Of a stretch of 64,000 nt of DNA, positions 16,360 to 24,015 are shown one piece after another. How positions within the stretch are numbered: the stretch's first letter is position 1; the number at the start of each line of letters is the position of its first letter. Both the position numbers and the translations under genes were made by a program. Origin of the DNA: Gammaproteobacteria bacterium (GTDB lineage: Bacteria > Pseudomonadota > Gammaproteobacteria > Thiohalomonadales > Thiohalomonadaceae); NCBI GenBank assembly GCA_003252455.1, contig QKED01000012.1, positions 124,001 to 188,000 of the forward strand, given 5' to 3'. The notes under the pieces are model-generated. The model did no database searches, was not told the DNA's origin, and saw only the letters and a list, made by a program, of their open reading frames with translations.

Positions 16360-17841
16360 TTAGACGCGGAACTGGATGGCGGCGGCGAAGATACGGAACT
16401 GATTAATCAGGTCCGGCGGGATGACGGCGTTGACGCGGTTCGGGTCTTGCGAGCTGCGCACCACCTGCAGGTCGGCCTTGAACTGGTCGAGGTTTTCGAC
16501 CAGGCCCACCTCCTCCAGCTCGCGCATCAGGCCGATCAGCTCGGCGCGCAGCAGGTTGGGGGTGACGATGGGCTGACCGGGGGCGAAGTTGGTGCCGTCG
16601 TTGGCCAGCTTGTGGCGTGGGTAGCGCAGGGCGATACGGGCGCGCACGGCGAAGCGCACGGCGTCGAGGGTCCAGACCGTGTTGAGGTCGAGGAAGGCAC
16701 TGTCGGGGATACCACTGGCGTTGTTCTGGTAGGTGGTGACCACGCGCTCGATGTAGACGCTGCCGTCGTGGCCCACGTTGGTGGTGCTGATACCGTGGTC
16801 GAGGCGCACGTTGCGCTCGGCACGGCTCGGACGGCTCGCGGCGGGCGGCGCCAGCACGCCGGGCAGCGGCAGGGTCTGGAAGGGGCGGGCGGGGTCGATG
16901 GCACCGTGGTACTCGACCACCCCGGCCCAAGCGGCGGCCTGCTCCCAGGCCGGGGTCGGGCTGTCGTAGACGCCGAGCACGCTCACATGGGCGCTGTTGC
17001 GCACGTCGCCGTAGGTGACCAGATTGGCATGGGTATCGCTCACCGCCACGAAGAGGTGACCAGGGAGCTGGCCGAGACCATCCCAACGGCTCGCCTCCCA
17101 GTTCTCGAAGGCGGCGACATTGGTGGTGTCATGGAACGGCATGACGATGGTCTGGTAGACCTCATCGGCGATCACGTCGCCAAACAGCGCAGAGATGTCG
17201 GGGTTACCGCTACCGCCGCTCATAGCGTCGATGGTGACATTGAGGCCAGCGGGGTTGCGCTCGGCGGGGCCGTAGGCCGTGCGGATGTCGATCTCGTTAC
17301 CGGGTTCGCCGTCGTTGCGGGCGGTGAGGTCGACTTGCGTGTTGTTCACCCCATTGACCACGGCGGTGACGGGGAGGTCGGTCTGTGCGGCGATGTTCGC
17401 GGCGATGGCGGCGGCCACGCTGGCCGCGGTGTCACCATTGCTCACAGGCACCTGCAGGCGTACACCCGCGACGTAGAACGGCCAGGCGTAAGACTCGGTC
17501 GCGGTCCCACTGACACTGATGGTGGCTGTGGCGGCGACGCCAGCGACGGCGTCGTCCACGGCGATGGCCCAGCACTCGGTGGTCGGGTTGGCGGCGAAGA
17601 GCTTGCGTGCCATCAGGTGGCCGACAGAGCCGCGCCCGAACAGGCGCTCGGCCTCGACGCTGCCGGTGAGTAGTACCAGGTCGTTGGCCACGGCCTCACC
17701 GGCGGCGAGCTTGGGGGCGATGAGCAGCATGCGGCGCGGCTCGCCGACCAGGCCGGTGACGGCCTTGGAGGCGTCGACCTCGATGTATTGCCCAGGGGTG
17801 AGCAGGTTTACCGGGATGGTGTTGAATGGAATATTGTCCAC
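16360..17841 (-). CDS. Contractile tail sheath protein (Mu gp39 / L family)
   Basis: The 493-residue sheath subunit shows the contractile-tail class. The N-terminus (NIPVNLLTPGQYIEVDASKA type) and the C-terminal half (RNVRLDHGISTTNVGHDGSV, then YIERVVTTYQNN and FLDLNTVWTLDAVRFAVRAR) are typical. The C-terminal arm ends in IPPDLINQFRIFAAAIQFRV, the strand that locks neighbouring subunits. Mu L is 495 residues. No truncation or stop is seen, so the contraction machinery appears intact. Confidence 0.93.
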   Translation of the reverse strand: MDNIPFNTIPVNLLTPGQYIEVDASKAVTGLVGEPRRMLLIAPKLAAGEAVANDLVLLTGSVEAERLFGRGSVGHLMARKLFAANPTTECWAIAVDDAVAGVAATATISVSGTATESYAWPFYVAGVRLQVPVSNGDTAASVAAAIAANIAAQTDLPVTAVVNGVNNTQVDLTARNDGEPGNEIDIRTAYGPAERNPAGLNVTIDAMSGGSGNPDISALFGDVIADEVYQTIVMPFHDTTNVAAFENWEASRWDGLGQLPGHLFVAVSDTHANLVTYGDVRNSAHVSVLGVYDSPTPAWEQAAAWAGVVEYHGAIDPARPFQTLPLPGVLAPPAASRPSRAERNVRLDHGISTTNVGHDGSVYIERVVTTYQNNASGIPDSAFLDLNTVWTLDAVRFAVRARIALRYPRHKLANDGTNFAPGQPIVTPNLLRAELIGLMRELEEVGLVENLDQFKADLQVVRSSQDPNRVNAVIPPDLINQFRIFAAAIQFRV

Positions 17842-17844
17842 GAA

Positions 17845-18228
17845 TTACTCCTCAGGGATGATGCGGGTGAGGCCAAGCTGGCCGATCAGGTCGAGCCATG
17901 GCGTGTCTAGGTCGATGATGGATTCGTCGAGAAATTGTTGGCATTCGGGCAACGACGGGATGTCATCGCCCATCTCACGCTGGCGATAGGCCAGGCTGAC
18001 GTAGGCGTGTAGCGCTTGCGGGTCGTTGGCTACGGCGCCGAATAGGTCGCGCAGATGCGCTGACGGACTCTGGATGTGCGCGGCGAGGTGCGATGGCACA
18101 CCCGCGCTGGCGAGCACGGCGCAGCCCTCGGAGAAGGTGCGGTTGCCCTCCGGGCCGATAGCGACCACGGCGGCCACCCGGTTACCCAGCTCGCGCAGTT
18201 CGATAGGGATGATCACGGTGAGGCCCAT
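17845..18228 (-). CDS. Small tail-module protein of unknown function
   Basis: The 127-residue protein lies between gp37 and the sheath. It starts with MGLTVIIPIELRELGNRVAA and contains a helical segment with LPECQQFLDESIIDLDTPWL. The ATG overlaps the TGA of gp37 (TGATG) and the stop lies 3 bp before the sheath start, so it belongs to the operon. The position corresponds to Mu gp38, but I cannot confirm homology from sequence. It may be a tail completion factor. Confidence 0.7.
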   Translation of the reverse strand: MGLTVIIPIELRELGNRVAAVVAIGPEGNRTFSEGCAVLASAGVPSHLAAHIQSPSAHLRDLFGAVANDPQALHAYVSLAYRQREMGDDIPSLPECQQFLDESIIDLDTPWLDLIGQLGLTRIIPEE

Positions 18229-19490
18229 CACGCGACTCCGTACTCACTCATCAGCTCGGCGTGCCAGTCGGCTAGCTGCTGCTCGGTGTAGATGGCGTGG
18301 CGCACCTCCAGATGCTCCAGGGCGAGGCCGTAGCCGACGTAGGCGCTATAAAGGGCGTCAGCGACGGTGGCGTCGAGGCCTTGGCAACCGTTGGCGGTGG
18401 AGGCGACGCGCGTACCGTCGGCCCAGATCTCCAACTCGTCACCGACATAGATCGTCAGCACCCGCCGCTTGGTCGTCAGATCGCCCGCAAGGTAGGAGAT
18501 ATCGCGCCTGCCGAGCACGGTCTGGGCGCGCAGCATCAGCCGGTTGCCACCGCTCATGGTGACGGAGAGCTGGTGGAACGGCACCGTTCCGTAGCTCCAA
18601 AAGACCGGCACGCCCGACTCGGGCCAGAGGCCGACGAAGGTCATGGCGATGCCAGTGGTCGCATGCGGGAAGCGGTAGGCCAGGTTGTGCTGGTCGTCGA
18701 CCGGGTCATAGACGACCCGCTGCGGGCTCGGATAGGCACGCGGGAAGCGTGACTCGATAGTCTGCACCAGGTCGTACGCATAGGGGCTGGCATCGAGCCA
18801 GGACGGCACCGCAAGGCCTTCGAGCGGGTTGACACCCTCTAGGTCGATGGCGTCCGCGCGCACAAGCAGGTGGCGATCCACATAGCTCAGATTGCCGCCA
18901 CCGAGCGCGATGAGATCCTTGGCGTCGGGATGGCCGAGGATCTCGATCTCATCCAGCCACTCGTCACGTGCGGCATCGGATGAGGCCGGCGTAATGTCGT
19001 AACTGATCGCGGCGGTAAGCAGCTCGTCGAGCGTCTCCTCCACGTTGCCAATCAGGTCGACGGCCTGACGCCAGGTGATGGACCAGACCGCCACGCCGTC
19101 GGCGTCATAGAGGTTGCTCGCGTTGATCTCTCGCGGCAGGTTCGCCGCCAGCGCCCAGCGATTGCCCTCGATGAGCGTACCGAGAAGGTCGATCAGCATC
19201 AGGGCGAGGTCGTCACGGTCGCGCATCTGCTCCAGATAGACGAAGTCTTTAGTGATGACCCACGCCACCCAGAGGGCGTCGGCCTCATGCTGACCACCGC
19301 TCTCCTCGACGCCCTCAAACCCTAGACAGCCGACGAGCACCACAGGCGCGTCCACCACGAGGGTACTCAACTCCTCGGCTTCGGCGCGCCCACGGTAGGT
19401 ACTCACGGTGGGGGCCAACGCGGGGTCGAGGTGGGCGCGGATGGCGTCGGTGATGGCTTGGCGTACGCTGAGAAGACTCTGGCTGCTCAT
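18228..19490 (-). CDS. gp37-like (DUF1834) tail terminator with LamG-like C-terminal domain
   Basis: Residues 1-150 match the Mu gp37/DUF1834 family (LLSVRQAITDAIRAHLDPAL, VWSITWRQAVDLIG), a protein at the head-proximal end of the tail. The usual family length is about 150-190. Here about 230 further residues follow; residues 240-420 resemble a concanavalin A-like/LamG jelly roll (ATTGIAMTFVGLWPE, RRVLTIYVGDELEIWADGTR, EHLEVRHAIYTEQQLADWHA). Such domains bind glycans or proteins. In a particle without a head this end would be exposed. The assignment of the C-terminal fold is by pattern only. Confidence 0.78.
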   Translation of the reverse strand: MSSQSLLSVRQAITDAIRAHLDPALAPTVSTYRGRAEAEELSTLVVDAPVVLVGCLGFEGVEESGGQHEADALWVAWVITKDFVYLEQMRDRDDLALMLIDLLGTLIEGNRWALAANLPREINASNLYDADGVAVWSITWRQAVDLIGNVEETLDELLTAAISYDITPASSDAARDEWLDEIEILGHPDAKDLIALGGGNLSYVDRHLLVRADAIDLEGVNPLEGLAVPSWLDASPYAYDLVQTIESRFPRAYPSPQRVVYDPVDDQHNLAYRFPHATTGIAMTFVGLWPESGVPVFWSYGTVPFHQLSVTMSGGNRLMLRAQTVLGRRDISYLAGDLTTKRRVLTIYVGDELEIWADGTRVASTANGCQGLDATVADALYSAYVGYGLALEHLEVRHAIYTEQQLADWHAELMSEYGVA

Positions 19491-19609
19491 CGGGGGACCT
19501 CCACGTGCCCGGCGCGTTGCGTAGCGCAGAAGTGCACGCCTAGCCCGACGCCTGAGGGGGCGTCGAGCGGCTCGGCGAGCCTGTCGGGATGGGCGTTGGA
19601 TTGGAACAT
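19487..19609 (-). CDS. Possible small gene coupled to gp37
   Basis: This short frame ends with an ATGA overlap on the gp37 start, the arrangement of coupled genes. From the internal ATG at 19609 it gives 40 residues (MFQSNAHPDRLAEPLDAPSG and on). The frame is open back to an ATG at 19708, but that part runs through the copy-B hairpin. No family is recognised. It may be the stub of a gene that lay at the head-tail junction. Confidence 0.35.
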   Translation of the reverse strand: MFQSNAHPDRLAEPLDAPSGVGLGVHFCATQRAGHVEVPR

Positions 19610-19641
19610 GAGGGCCAGATTAAACAGCCCTGGGTGCAGTG

Positions 19642-19665
19642 ACCCCCCGCCGGATGGCGGGGCGG
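19642..19665. repeat. Dispersed 24-bp hairpin repeat, copy B
   Basis: Identical to copy A at 10761-10784 (core CCCCGCCGGATGGCGGGG). It sits at the junction just upstream of gp37, where the head genes would be expected. It is therefore a candidate scar of recombination between dispersed copies. Confidence 0.8.
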
Positions 19666-19699
19666 CCTGCGCGTGCATAGCGGGTGCGTCGCACACCCT

Positions 19700-19863
19700 C
19701 ACCTGCATGGCGGGGTTGGAGTGAACGTGGGCGTGGTCCCCGGGACGTTGAGCCTGGCGCGGTCAGGGCCGATGCGGATCCCATCTACCGCCCCTGGATT
19801 ACCCCTGGCGGACAGGGCGTCGAGCAAGGTACGGGTGAGGCACACAGCGCCAGCAGTGACCAC
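19700..19863 (-). CDS. Doubtful short frame in the head-module gap
   Basis: This frame of about 54 codons has a possible GTG start. It reads VVTAGAVCLTRTLLDALSAR and then GIRIGPDRARLNVPGTTPTF with an ordered, protein-like composition. Its stop overlaps the ATG at 19708 by 9 bases. No ribosome site is visible and no family is recognised. It may be the remnant C-terminus of a deleted gene, or spurious. Confidence 0.25.
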
Positions 19864-20376
19864 TTGAGCGTGGCATCGCTCCTGTCCACACGGCCATGCC
19901 CGCCACAGCCGCGTGTACGGCCCGTGGCGGCACGATCGCCCCCTGGCTTATACCACCCATGCAATCGATACCTCGACGGCCCTCCTTCGCGCGCACAGGG
20001 GCTACTGGCGTCGTGCCCCAGGGGGGGCTTGTCCTGTCCTCTCCCAACCGTATCGTCAATCCCGCGCGTAGAGGTGGTCTGTGGTCATCGCCTTTGCTCG
20101 TCCCTGTGCCCTGGAGAAGACATACGTTAGCGCTGCGCGACCGGATACGACGCTCATCGATGTGGACGATCCGTGGCGTATGACTGGGCACCGCATGGGA
20201 GGGGCCCGTGTATCCGATCGCCCGCCGGTGGGGTGTGGATGCGAATCAGCGCGACCCTGTGGCGGTTTACTGGGCTGGGCGTCGGTCTGAACATGTGCGT
20301 GCTGGCGGTGAGCTGCACGCTGTGGTGTAGGGCATGGGGTGGGGCCTACCTCGGGGTCGAGGGGGGCGTGCTTTAA
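19709..20376. other. Head-module gap: about 0.7 kb without a recognised gene
   Basis: This interval lies where Mu-like elements carry about 10 kb of terminase, portal, protease and capsid genes. I find no remnant of any of them in six frames. On the plus strand, a GTG at about 20209 preceded by GGGAGG opens a 40-codon frame (YPIARRWGVDANQRDPVAVY and on). Another small frame (ATG about 20239, hydrophobic middle) ends at 20376, touching the DUF2730 stop. Either could be a small inserted gene; neither is convincing. Confidence 0.55.
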
Positions 20377-20727
20377 TCAGGTGAGGCCCTTCTCGGCGAT
20401 GCGGGCAAGGATAAGGCGTTGGGTCTCACTCAAGCCTTTCAGTTCGCCCTGGACGTTGCGCACCGAGCCACTGACCTCACCGAGGGCACGGGAGAGGGTG
20501 CGCAGCTCGTCGTAGAGTTTGCCGAGGTCTTCGTGGGTGGGGGCGCCGCGATGCTGCTCTTCGAGCCGCGCGATGCGTTGGGCGTGGTCTTGCTTGAGGG
20601 CGTCGAGGCTTTCGTTGGTGGCACGACTCCTCGACGTGAGGTGGACATAAAAGGCCACGCCCCAGGTGAGGGCGAAGTTGGATATGGCAATGCCGAGGGT
20701 GATGCTTTGCGCGGTTGATGGGTCCAT
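20377..20727 (-). CDS. DUF2730 membrane-anchored coiled-coil protein
   Basis: The 116-residue protein has one N-terminal membrane helix (about residues 8-30, ITLGIAISNFALTWGVAFYV). A long charged coiled coil follows to the end (DALKQDHAQRIARLEEQH, YDELRTLSRALGEVSGSV). It matches the DUF2730/Mu gp25-26-like family found between lysis and terminase genes of Mu-type phages. Its exact role is unknown. In complete relatives the next gene is the small terminase (DUF3486); here it is missing. Confidence 0.8.
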   Translation of the reverse strand: MDPSTAQSITLGIAISNFALTWGVAFYVHLTSRSRATNESLDALKQDHAQRIARLEEQHRGAPTHEDLGKLYDELRTLSRALGEVSGSVRNVQGELKGLSETQRLILARIAEKGLT

Positions 20728-20788
20728 CGGGGTCCGAGTCTGAGGCGATTGAATTCGCTCTCCAGACTAGGGATGGGGACGGGGCAGC

Positions 20789-20812
20789 ACCCCCCGCCGG
20801 TTGGCGGGGCGG
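20789..20812. repeat. Dispersed 24-bp hairpin repeat, copy C
   Basis: Same element as copies A and B with one base changed in the loop (GGTT for GGAT). It lies between the DUF2730 gene and the membrane-protein gene upstream. Confidence 0.8.
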
Positions 20813-20906
20813 TGTGGGGGAGCTCAAGATGACCGGAGCGTTTCCCGGCCTAGCATGCCATCCCGCCGGGCGCGATGGTCACCGGGCAGGGCGCCCTCTC
20901 TCTGGG

Positions 20907-21527
20907 TTATTGAATGCGCACCTCGGCGTAGAACTGGAGGGCGTCCTTGTTTTGCCAGCGTAAGGAGTATTGCACCGTGTCTTCACCGGCGGAGGTGATG
21001 AGGGTGGCCCTGCAGGAACGGATCTCGTCGGTGGCGTTGTAGCCCTGTTCGGTGATCCCCTTGAGGCTGACAAAGCGGGCACCTGAGGCCTTGGCGATGG
21101 GGAGATCGTTGATGATGGAGGCGACCACATGGGCGGTCTCGGCGGCGTCGCAGGTAGGGAGCTGCTGCGCGGCGGTACCGAGGGCGGCGAGGGCGACCCA
21201 GGAGCCACCGATGATGGCGAATACAGTGGCCTTGGCGGCGCGCCCCTTGACCTCGACGGGGTGCTCCTGGGCGCGCTCGATGAGGGCCTTGCGCTTGATG
21301 AGATAGAGGGGGAAGGTGACGATCCAGAGGCCGAGGGTGACGATGCCCCAGACGCCGGCGGAGTTGTTGGTGAGACCACTGATGCCTTCGACCTTACCAA
21401 TTTTGTGCTTGGTGGCATCAAGATAGACCCAGATGGGCGTCAGGGCGATAACGGCAATTATGGCGAGATTGAGTATAACGCTGATTCCTTGTAGCAAGTA
21501 TCCGTGGATGGGTGAATAGCGCCGCAC
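20907..21527 (-). CDS. Phage-encoded three-helix membrane protein
   Basis: The 206-residue protein has hydrophobic helices near 12-35 (ISVILNLAIIAVIALTPIWV), 58-80 (WGIVTLGLWIVTFPLYL) and 97-115 (TVFAIIGGSWVALAALG). A soluble C-terminal domain of about 85 residues follows (SLKGITEQGYNATDEIRSC and on). It starts at a GTG with no clear ribosome site. The position after Mor is where Mu carries lysis genes, so a holin-like role is conceivable. However, the large soluble domain is unusual for a holin and no endolysin is near. Function unknown. Confidence 0.6.
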   Translation of the reverse strand: MRRYSPIHGYLLQGISVILNLAIIAVIALTPIWVYLDATKHKIGKVEGISGLTNNSAGVWGIVTLGLWIVTFPLYLIKRKALIERAQEHPVEVKGRAAKATVFAIIGGSWVALAALGTAAQQLPTCDAAETAHVVASIINDLPIAKASGARFVSLKGITEQGYNATDEIRSCRATLITSAGEDTVQYSLRWQNKDALQFYAEVRIQ

Positions 21528-21541
21528 AATCTAACAAAACT

Positions 21542-21559
21542 CTCTACTTATGAGTAGAG
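21542..21559. promoter_or_regulatory. Palindrome between mor and the late genes
   Basis: Arms CTCTACT and AGTAGAG around TATG, in the 86-bp gap downstream of mor. It may be a regulator site for the middle/late promoter or a weak terminator; no U-tract follows. Confidence 0.4.
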
Positions 21560-21613
21560 TTCCCACCATGTTTGCTGCAAGCCATCCCGGCGCAGGGCCT
21601 ACCGACGGCCCAC

Positions 21614-22117
21614 CTAGCGGTAGCGGCGCACGATGGTCTCGGTGATACCGAGCTCCAAGGCGACCTGGCGAACGCTGTGGCCAGCGGCACAGCGGGCGCG
21701 GATGAGGCGACGGCGGGCGTGGTAGAGGTCGCGTTCAGCGGTGGGGATGTGCTGGTCGCTCCCGCCGAGGTGGCGTGCGATGACGTGGGCCGCCTCCCGA
21801 CCGACTACGGTGGCGATGGGGTGGGCCGCATCGGGCAGGGTGGGGATGAAGAGCTTTGTGCCACCGAACGCCTCGGCAAGGTCGAGTGCGCGCTGGGCGG
21901 CCTCCATCTCATCCCAGCCTTCACACACGAGGGCGTCGCGCACACGGCCGAGGAAGCCGACCAGTTCGTGGGGCTGAATCTGCTCACGGGCAAGGTGCCA
22001 CCAGCGGGGGCGACCACTGGGCGCAGGACGCTCGGCTTGGCGGGGGGGGGCAGGGATAGGGCCGTCGGGGGGGCGTCCTGGGCCATCGAGGTGGTCGATG
22101 TTTACGGGTTTTGACAT
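21614..22117 (-). CDS. mor: Mor-family middle transcription activator
   Basis: The 167-residue activator is homologous to Mu Mor, which switches on middle transcription. A Pro-rich N-terminus (1-45) precedes the Mor domain: LAEAFGGTKLFIPTLPDAAH, GREAAHVIARHLGG, and a C-terminal helix-turn-helix (GHSVRQVALELGITETIVRR, residues about 146-165). It starts at ATG 22117. Its gene follows gemA with one possible small gene between. An intact activator suggests the late tail operon can still be induced. Confidence 0.85.
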   Translation of the reverse strand: MSKPVNIDHLDGPGRPPDGPIPAPPRQAERPAPSGRPRWWHLAREQIQPHELVGFLGRVRDALVCEGWDEMEAAQRALDLAEAFGGTKLFIPTLPDAAHPIATVVGREAAHVIARHLGGSDQHIPTAERDLYHARRRLIRARCAAGHSVRQVALELGITETIVRRYR

Positions 22118-22260
22118 GGCTGCGCTTTCCAGTTGTTGCTCTTACTGTCGGAGATAGCGTTGGGGCGTCGGGTAGACGCGCTTCGGGGCCTGCAGACACG
22201 GGTTTCGCCATTGACCCAAGCGGTGTGCTCACCCTGGCAGATGTGCGTGCCACTGCTCAT
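22102..22260 (-). CDS. Possible 52-residue protein between gemA and mor
   Basis: The ATG overlaps the gemA stop (ATGA) and the stop lies 16 bases inside mor, the spacing of a real coupled phage gene. The frame reads MSSGTHICQGEHTAWVNGE and on, with three cysteines. No family recognised. Confidence 0.4.
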   Translation of the reverse strand: MSSGTHICQGEHTAWVNGETRVCRPRSASTRRPNAISDSKSNNWKAQPCQNP

Positions 22261-22697
22261 GCGGGTCTCGCCTGTTTGCGTTGCTCGCGCTCGACCCAGC
22301 CCTTGAGGGCTTCAATCACGAGGCGCTTGTGAGCGGCACGCAGAAAGCGGCGGGTGGTGATGCCGGTCTGACGTTGGATGAAGTGGTCGAGGCCCTTTTC
22401 ATCGGGTTCTCGCAGGGCGCCGAGGCGCTCTAGCGCGCCCCACAGGGCGAGGATCTTGGCCTCCTGTGGGTCTCCCGCTGGCCGCCGCGTGGCGACACGG
22501 TGGACGGCCCTCCAGCCGCAGGCGTGGAAGTGTGCGAGGACGCGCGCGCGCCCGGCGGGAGAGAGGTCCGCGGCACTGCCACTGGCGGCCTCACCGGCGG
22601 TGCGGATGATTTGACGGTAAGTGGCGTCATCCAGGCCGAGGGCCTTTTTCGCAAGGTGAATCTTGGCCAGATCGGCGGTGCGGGAGGTATTGCTCAC
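22257..22697 (-). CDS. gemA: GemA-like protein (Mu gp16, DUF1018)
   Basis: The 146-residue early protein is of the DUF1018 family. Motifs include DLAKIHLAKKALGLDDATYR, LSPAGRARVLAHFHACGW and LDHFIQRQTGITTRRFL. In Mu, gemA/gp16 modulates host gene expression and DNA supercoiling. It sits immediately before mor, as in Mu. The length is slightly shorter than Mu gp16 (about 190). Confidence 0.85.
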   Translation of the reverse strand: MSNTSRTADLAKIHLAKKALGLDDATYRQIIRTAGEAASGSAADLSPAGRARVLAHFHACGWRAVHRVATRRPAGDPQEAKILALWGALERLGALREPDEKGLDHFIQRQTGITTRRFLRAAHKRLVIEALKGWVEREQRKQARPA

Positions 22698-22708
22698 GAC
22701 AGCGGTGC

Positions 22709-23272
22709 CTATTCGGGGTGTTTCGGGGTGGCATGTGCGAGGATTTCGCGCACGCTGCGCATGGCGATACCGGCACTGGCGCGTCGTTCCGGGGGGATCG
22801 TGTGGTGGTTATGGGCAGGAGTGACCCTCAACTCCGCCGGTGGCTCGCCGCGCGTGCTGGTGGCCTCACGCGCCTGTGCGCCTCGGTCGCCTGCGGCGCT
22901 GGCCTTGTTCGCCAGAATACCGAGCAGCAGGTTGTGAGAGGTGAGCGGAAGGCGCTTGTCCGGCATGGCATCGACGGTGTCGAGGCCTTCGGCCCAGGTG
23001 GCGTGTGGGATGCGCCAGGTGGTGCCTTTGTAGTCGAGTGTCTGCTGAGTGATGGCCTCGACCAAATCACGACTCAGTGCCTCCATTCGCGCCCAGGGTA
23101 GCGCCCCACCCCGAGGGCGGAAGAGGCGTAGATAGGCTGGCCAGCGCCGCGCAACAAGCGGCGGCAGTTCACCCATGAGCAGGGCGAAGCGCGTGGCGGC
23201 CGCCTCTTGCACGGCCGCACTGAGGGGAAACTGTTGACCGCACTCAGGGCATTTGAGCTGCATGTCGGGCAT
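22709..23272 (-). CDS. Phage early protein with N-terminal zinc ribbon
   Basis: The 187-residue protein begins MPDMQLKCPECGQQFPLS, a CPxC half-ribbon resembling a zinc-binding knuckle; only two cysteines are visible. The middle is a helical domain (RFALLMGELPPLVARRWPAY, and GTTWRIPHATWAEGLDT). The C-terminus is basic and Pro/Ala-rich. A GGGAG ribosome site supports the start. Similar proteins occur in the early regions of Mu-like phages of Pseudomonas, as far as I recall; no function is known. Confidence 0.65.
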   Translation of the reverse strand: MPDMQLKCPECGQQFPLSAAVQEAAATRFALLMGELPPLVARRWPAYLRLFRPRGGALPWARMEALSRDLVEAITQQTLDYKGTTWRIPHATWAEGLDTVDAMPDKRLPLTSHNLLLGILANKASAAGDRGAQAREATSTRGEPPAELRVTPAHNHHTIPPERRASAGIAMRSVREILAHATPKHPE

Positions 23273-23286
23273 TGCGGATTGCTCCC

Positions 23287-23538
23287 TTATTGGGTGTGTG
23301 CCGGTTGGACCAGGAGGTGTCGGTCGAGCCAGTCGCTAAACGGACTGCGCTCGGCGCGATGACGAACCCAGTCACACGGCAGGATGAACTGGCGGCCGCG
23401 AGCGTCGACGGTGGCGACGCCCTTGCCCAGGGCGACGAGGGTGCCGAGCAGAAGGTCGGGGCGCAGGTCGCCATGAGCGGAGTGGAACGCGACGGCGGTG
23501 ACAGGGTCGCCGACCTGAAGGGGATGCGGCTCAGCCAT
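23287..23538 (-). CDS. Small KOW-like phage protein
   Basis: The 83-residue protein starts at the ATG that gives MAEPHPLQVGDPVTAVAFHS, 8 bp inside the preceding gene. The beta-rich pattern (LLGTLVALGKGVATVDARGR, QFILPCDWVRHR) resembles KOW/SH3-like barrels that bind RNA or DNA, but this is only a pattern. It belongs to a run of tightly overlapping small genes between HU and gemA. Confidence 0.6.
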   Translation of the reverse strand: MAEPHPLQVGDPVTAVAFHSAHGDLRPDLLLGTLVALGKGVATVDARGRQFILPCDWVRHRAERSPFSDWLDRHLLVQPAHTQ

Positions 23539-23782
23539 GGTGTCGCGCGAGGTGGCCGATGAGTTTGTCGAGATGGGCGGGCAGGATGAGGGGTTCATCC
23601 TCGCCGCTGACGATGTGGCGAGGGAGATGCTGCTCTTTGCCCTGCCAGGCGACGACGACACAGCCGATGCCCAGCCGCAGAACGAGACCGGAGCGGGGCT
23701 GGATACGCAAACCCTTGCGACGCGTCTCGACGTTGACCCACTGGACGCGCTGCCCGTGGGTGATGCGGGAGACCTCGTTCAT
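23531..23782 (-). CDS. Small basic phage protein
   Basis: The 83-residue protein starts at MNEVSRITHGQRVQWVNVET and overlaps its neighbours by 4 and 8 bp. It is beta-rich, with a GLVLRLGIGCVVVAWQGKEQ segment, and similar in size and style to the next gene product, so the two may be diverged paralogues of an SH3-like fold. No family recognised. Confidence 0.55.
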   Translation of the reverse strand: MNEVSRITHGQRVQWVNVETRRKGLRIQPRSGLVLRLGIGCVVVAWQGKEQHLPRHIVSGEDEPLILPAHLDKLIGHLARHHG

Positions 23783-24015
23783 GCCTGGACCCTCCGCTGA
23801 CGCGCGTCGAGCATTTGCCAGCCAGCGTGTTCGCACCACTGCCAGGTGGCCCCACGCCCTGGTTCCCAGATGCGCAGCTCGACATGCCCCGTACCTGCGG
23901 CGCGCAGAAAGGCGGCCGCAGCGACCATGACAGGGTCCGTACGCGTAGGCTCGAAACCGATGAGATGACGCCACGCCTCGCCCTCACCCGGGTAGCGGAT
24001 CTGCAACTCAGACAT
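23779..24015 (-). CDS. Small phage protein, unknown
   Basis: The 78-residue protein starts at MSELQIRYPGEGEAWRHLIG and overlaps neighbours by 4 and 8 bp. It ends with a Trp-rich segment (GATWQWCEHAGWQMLDARQ). Not recognised; support comes from operon packing. Confidence 0.5.
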   Translation of the reverse strand: MSELQIRYPGEGEAWRHLIGFEPTRTDPVMVAAAAFLRAAGTGHVELRIWEPGRGATWQWCEHAGWQMLDARQRRVQA

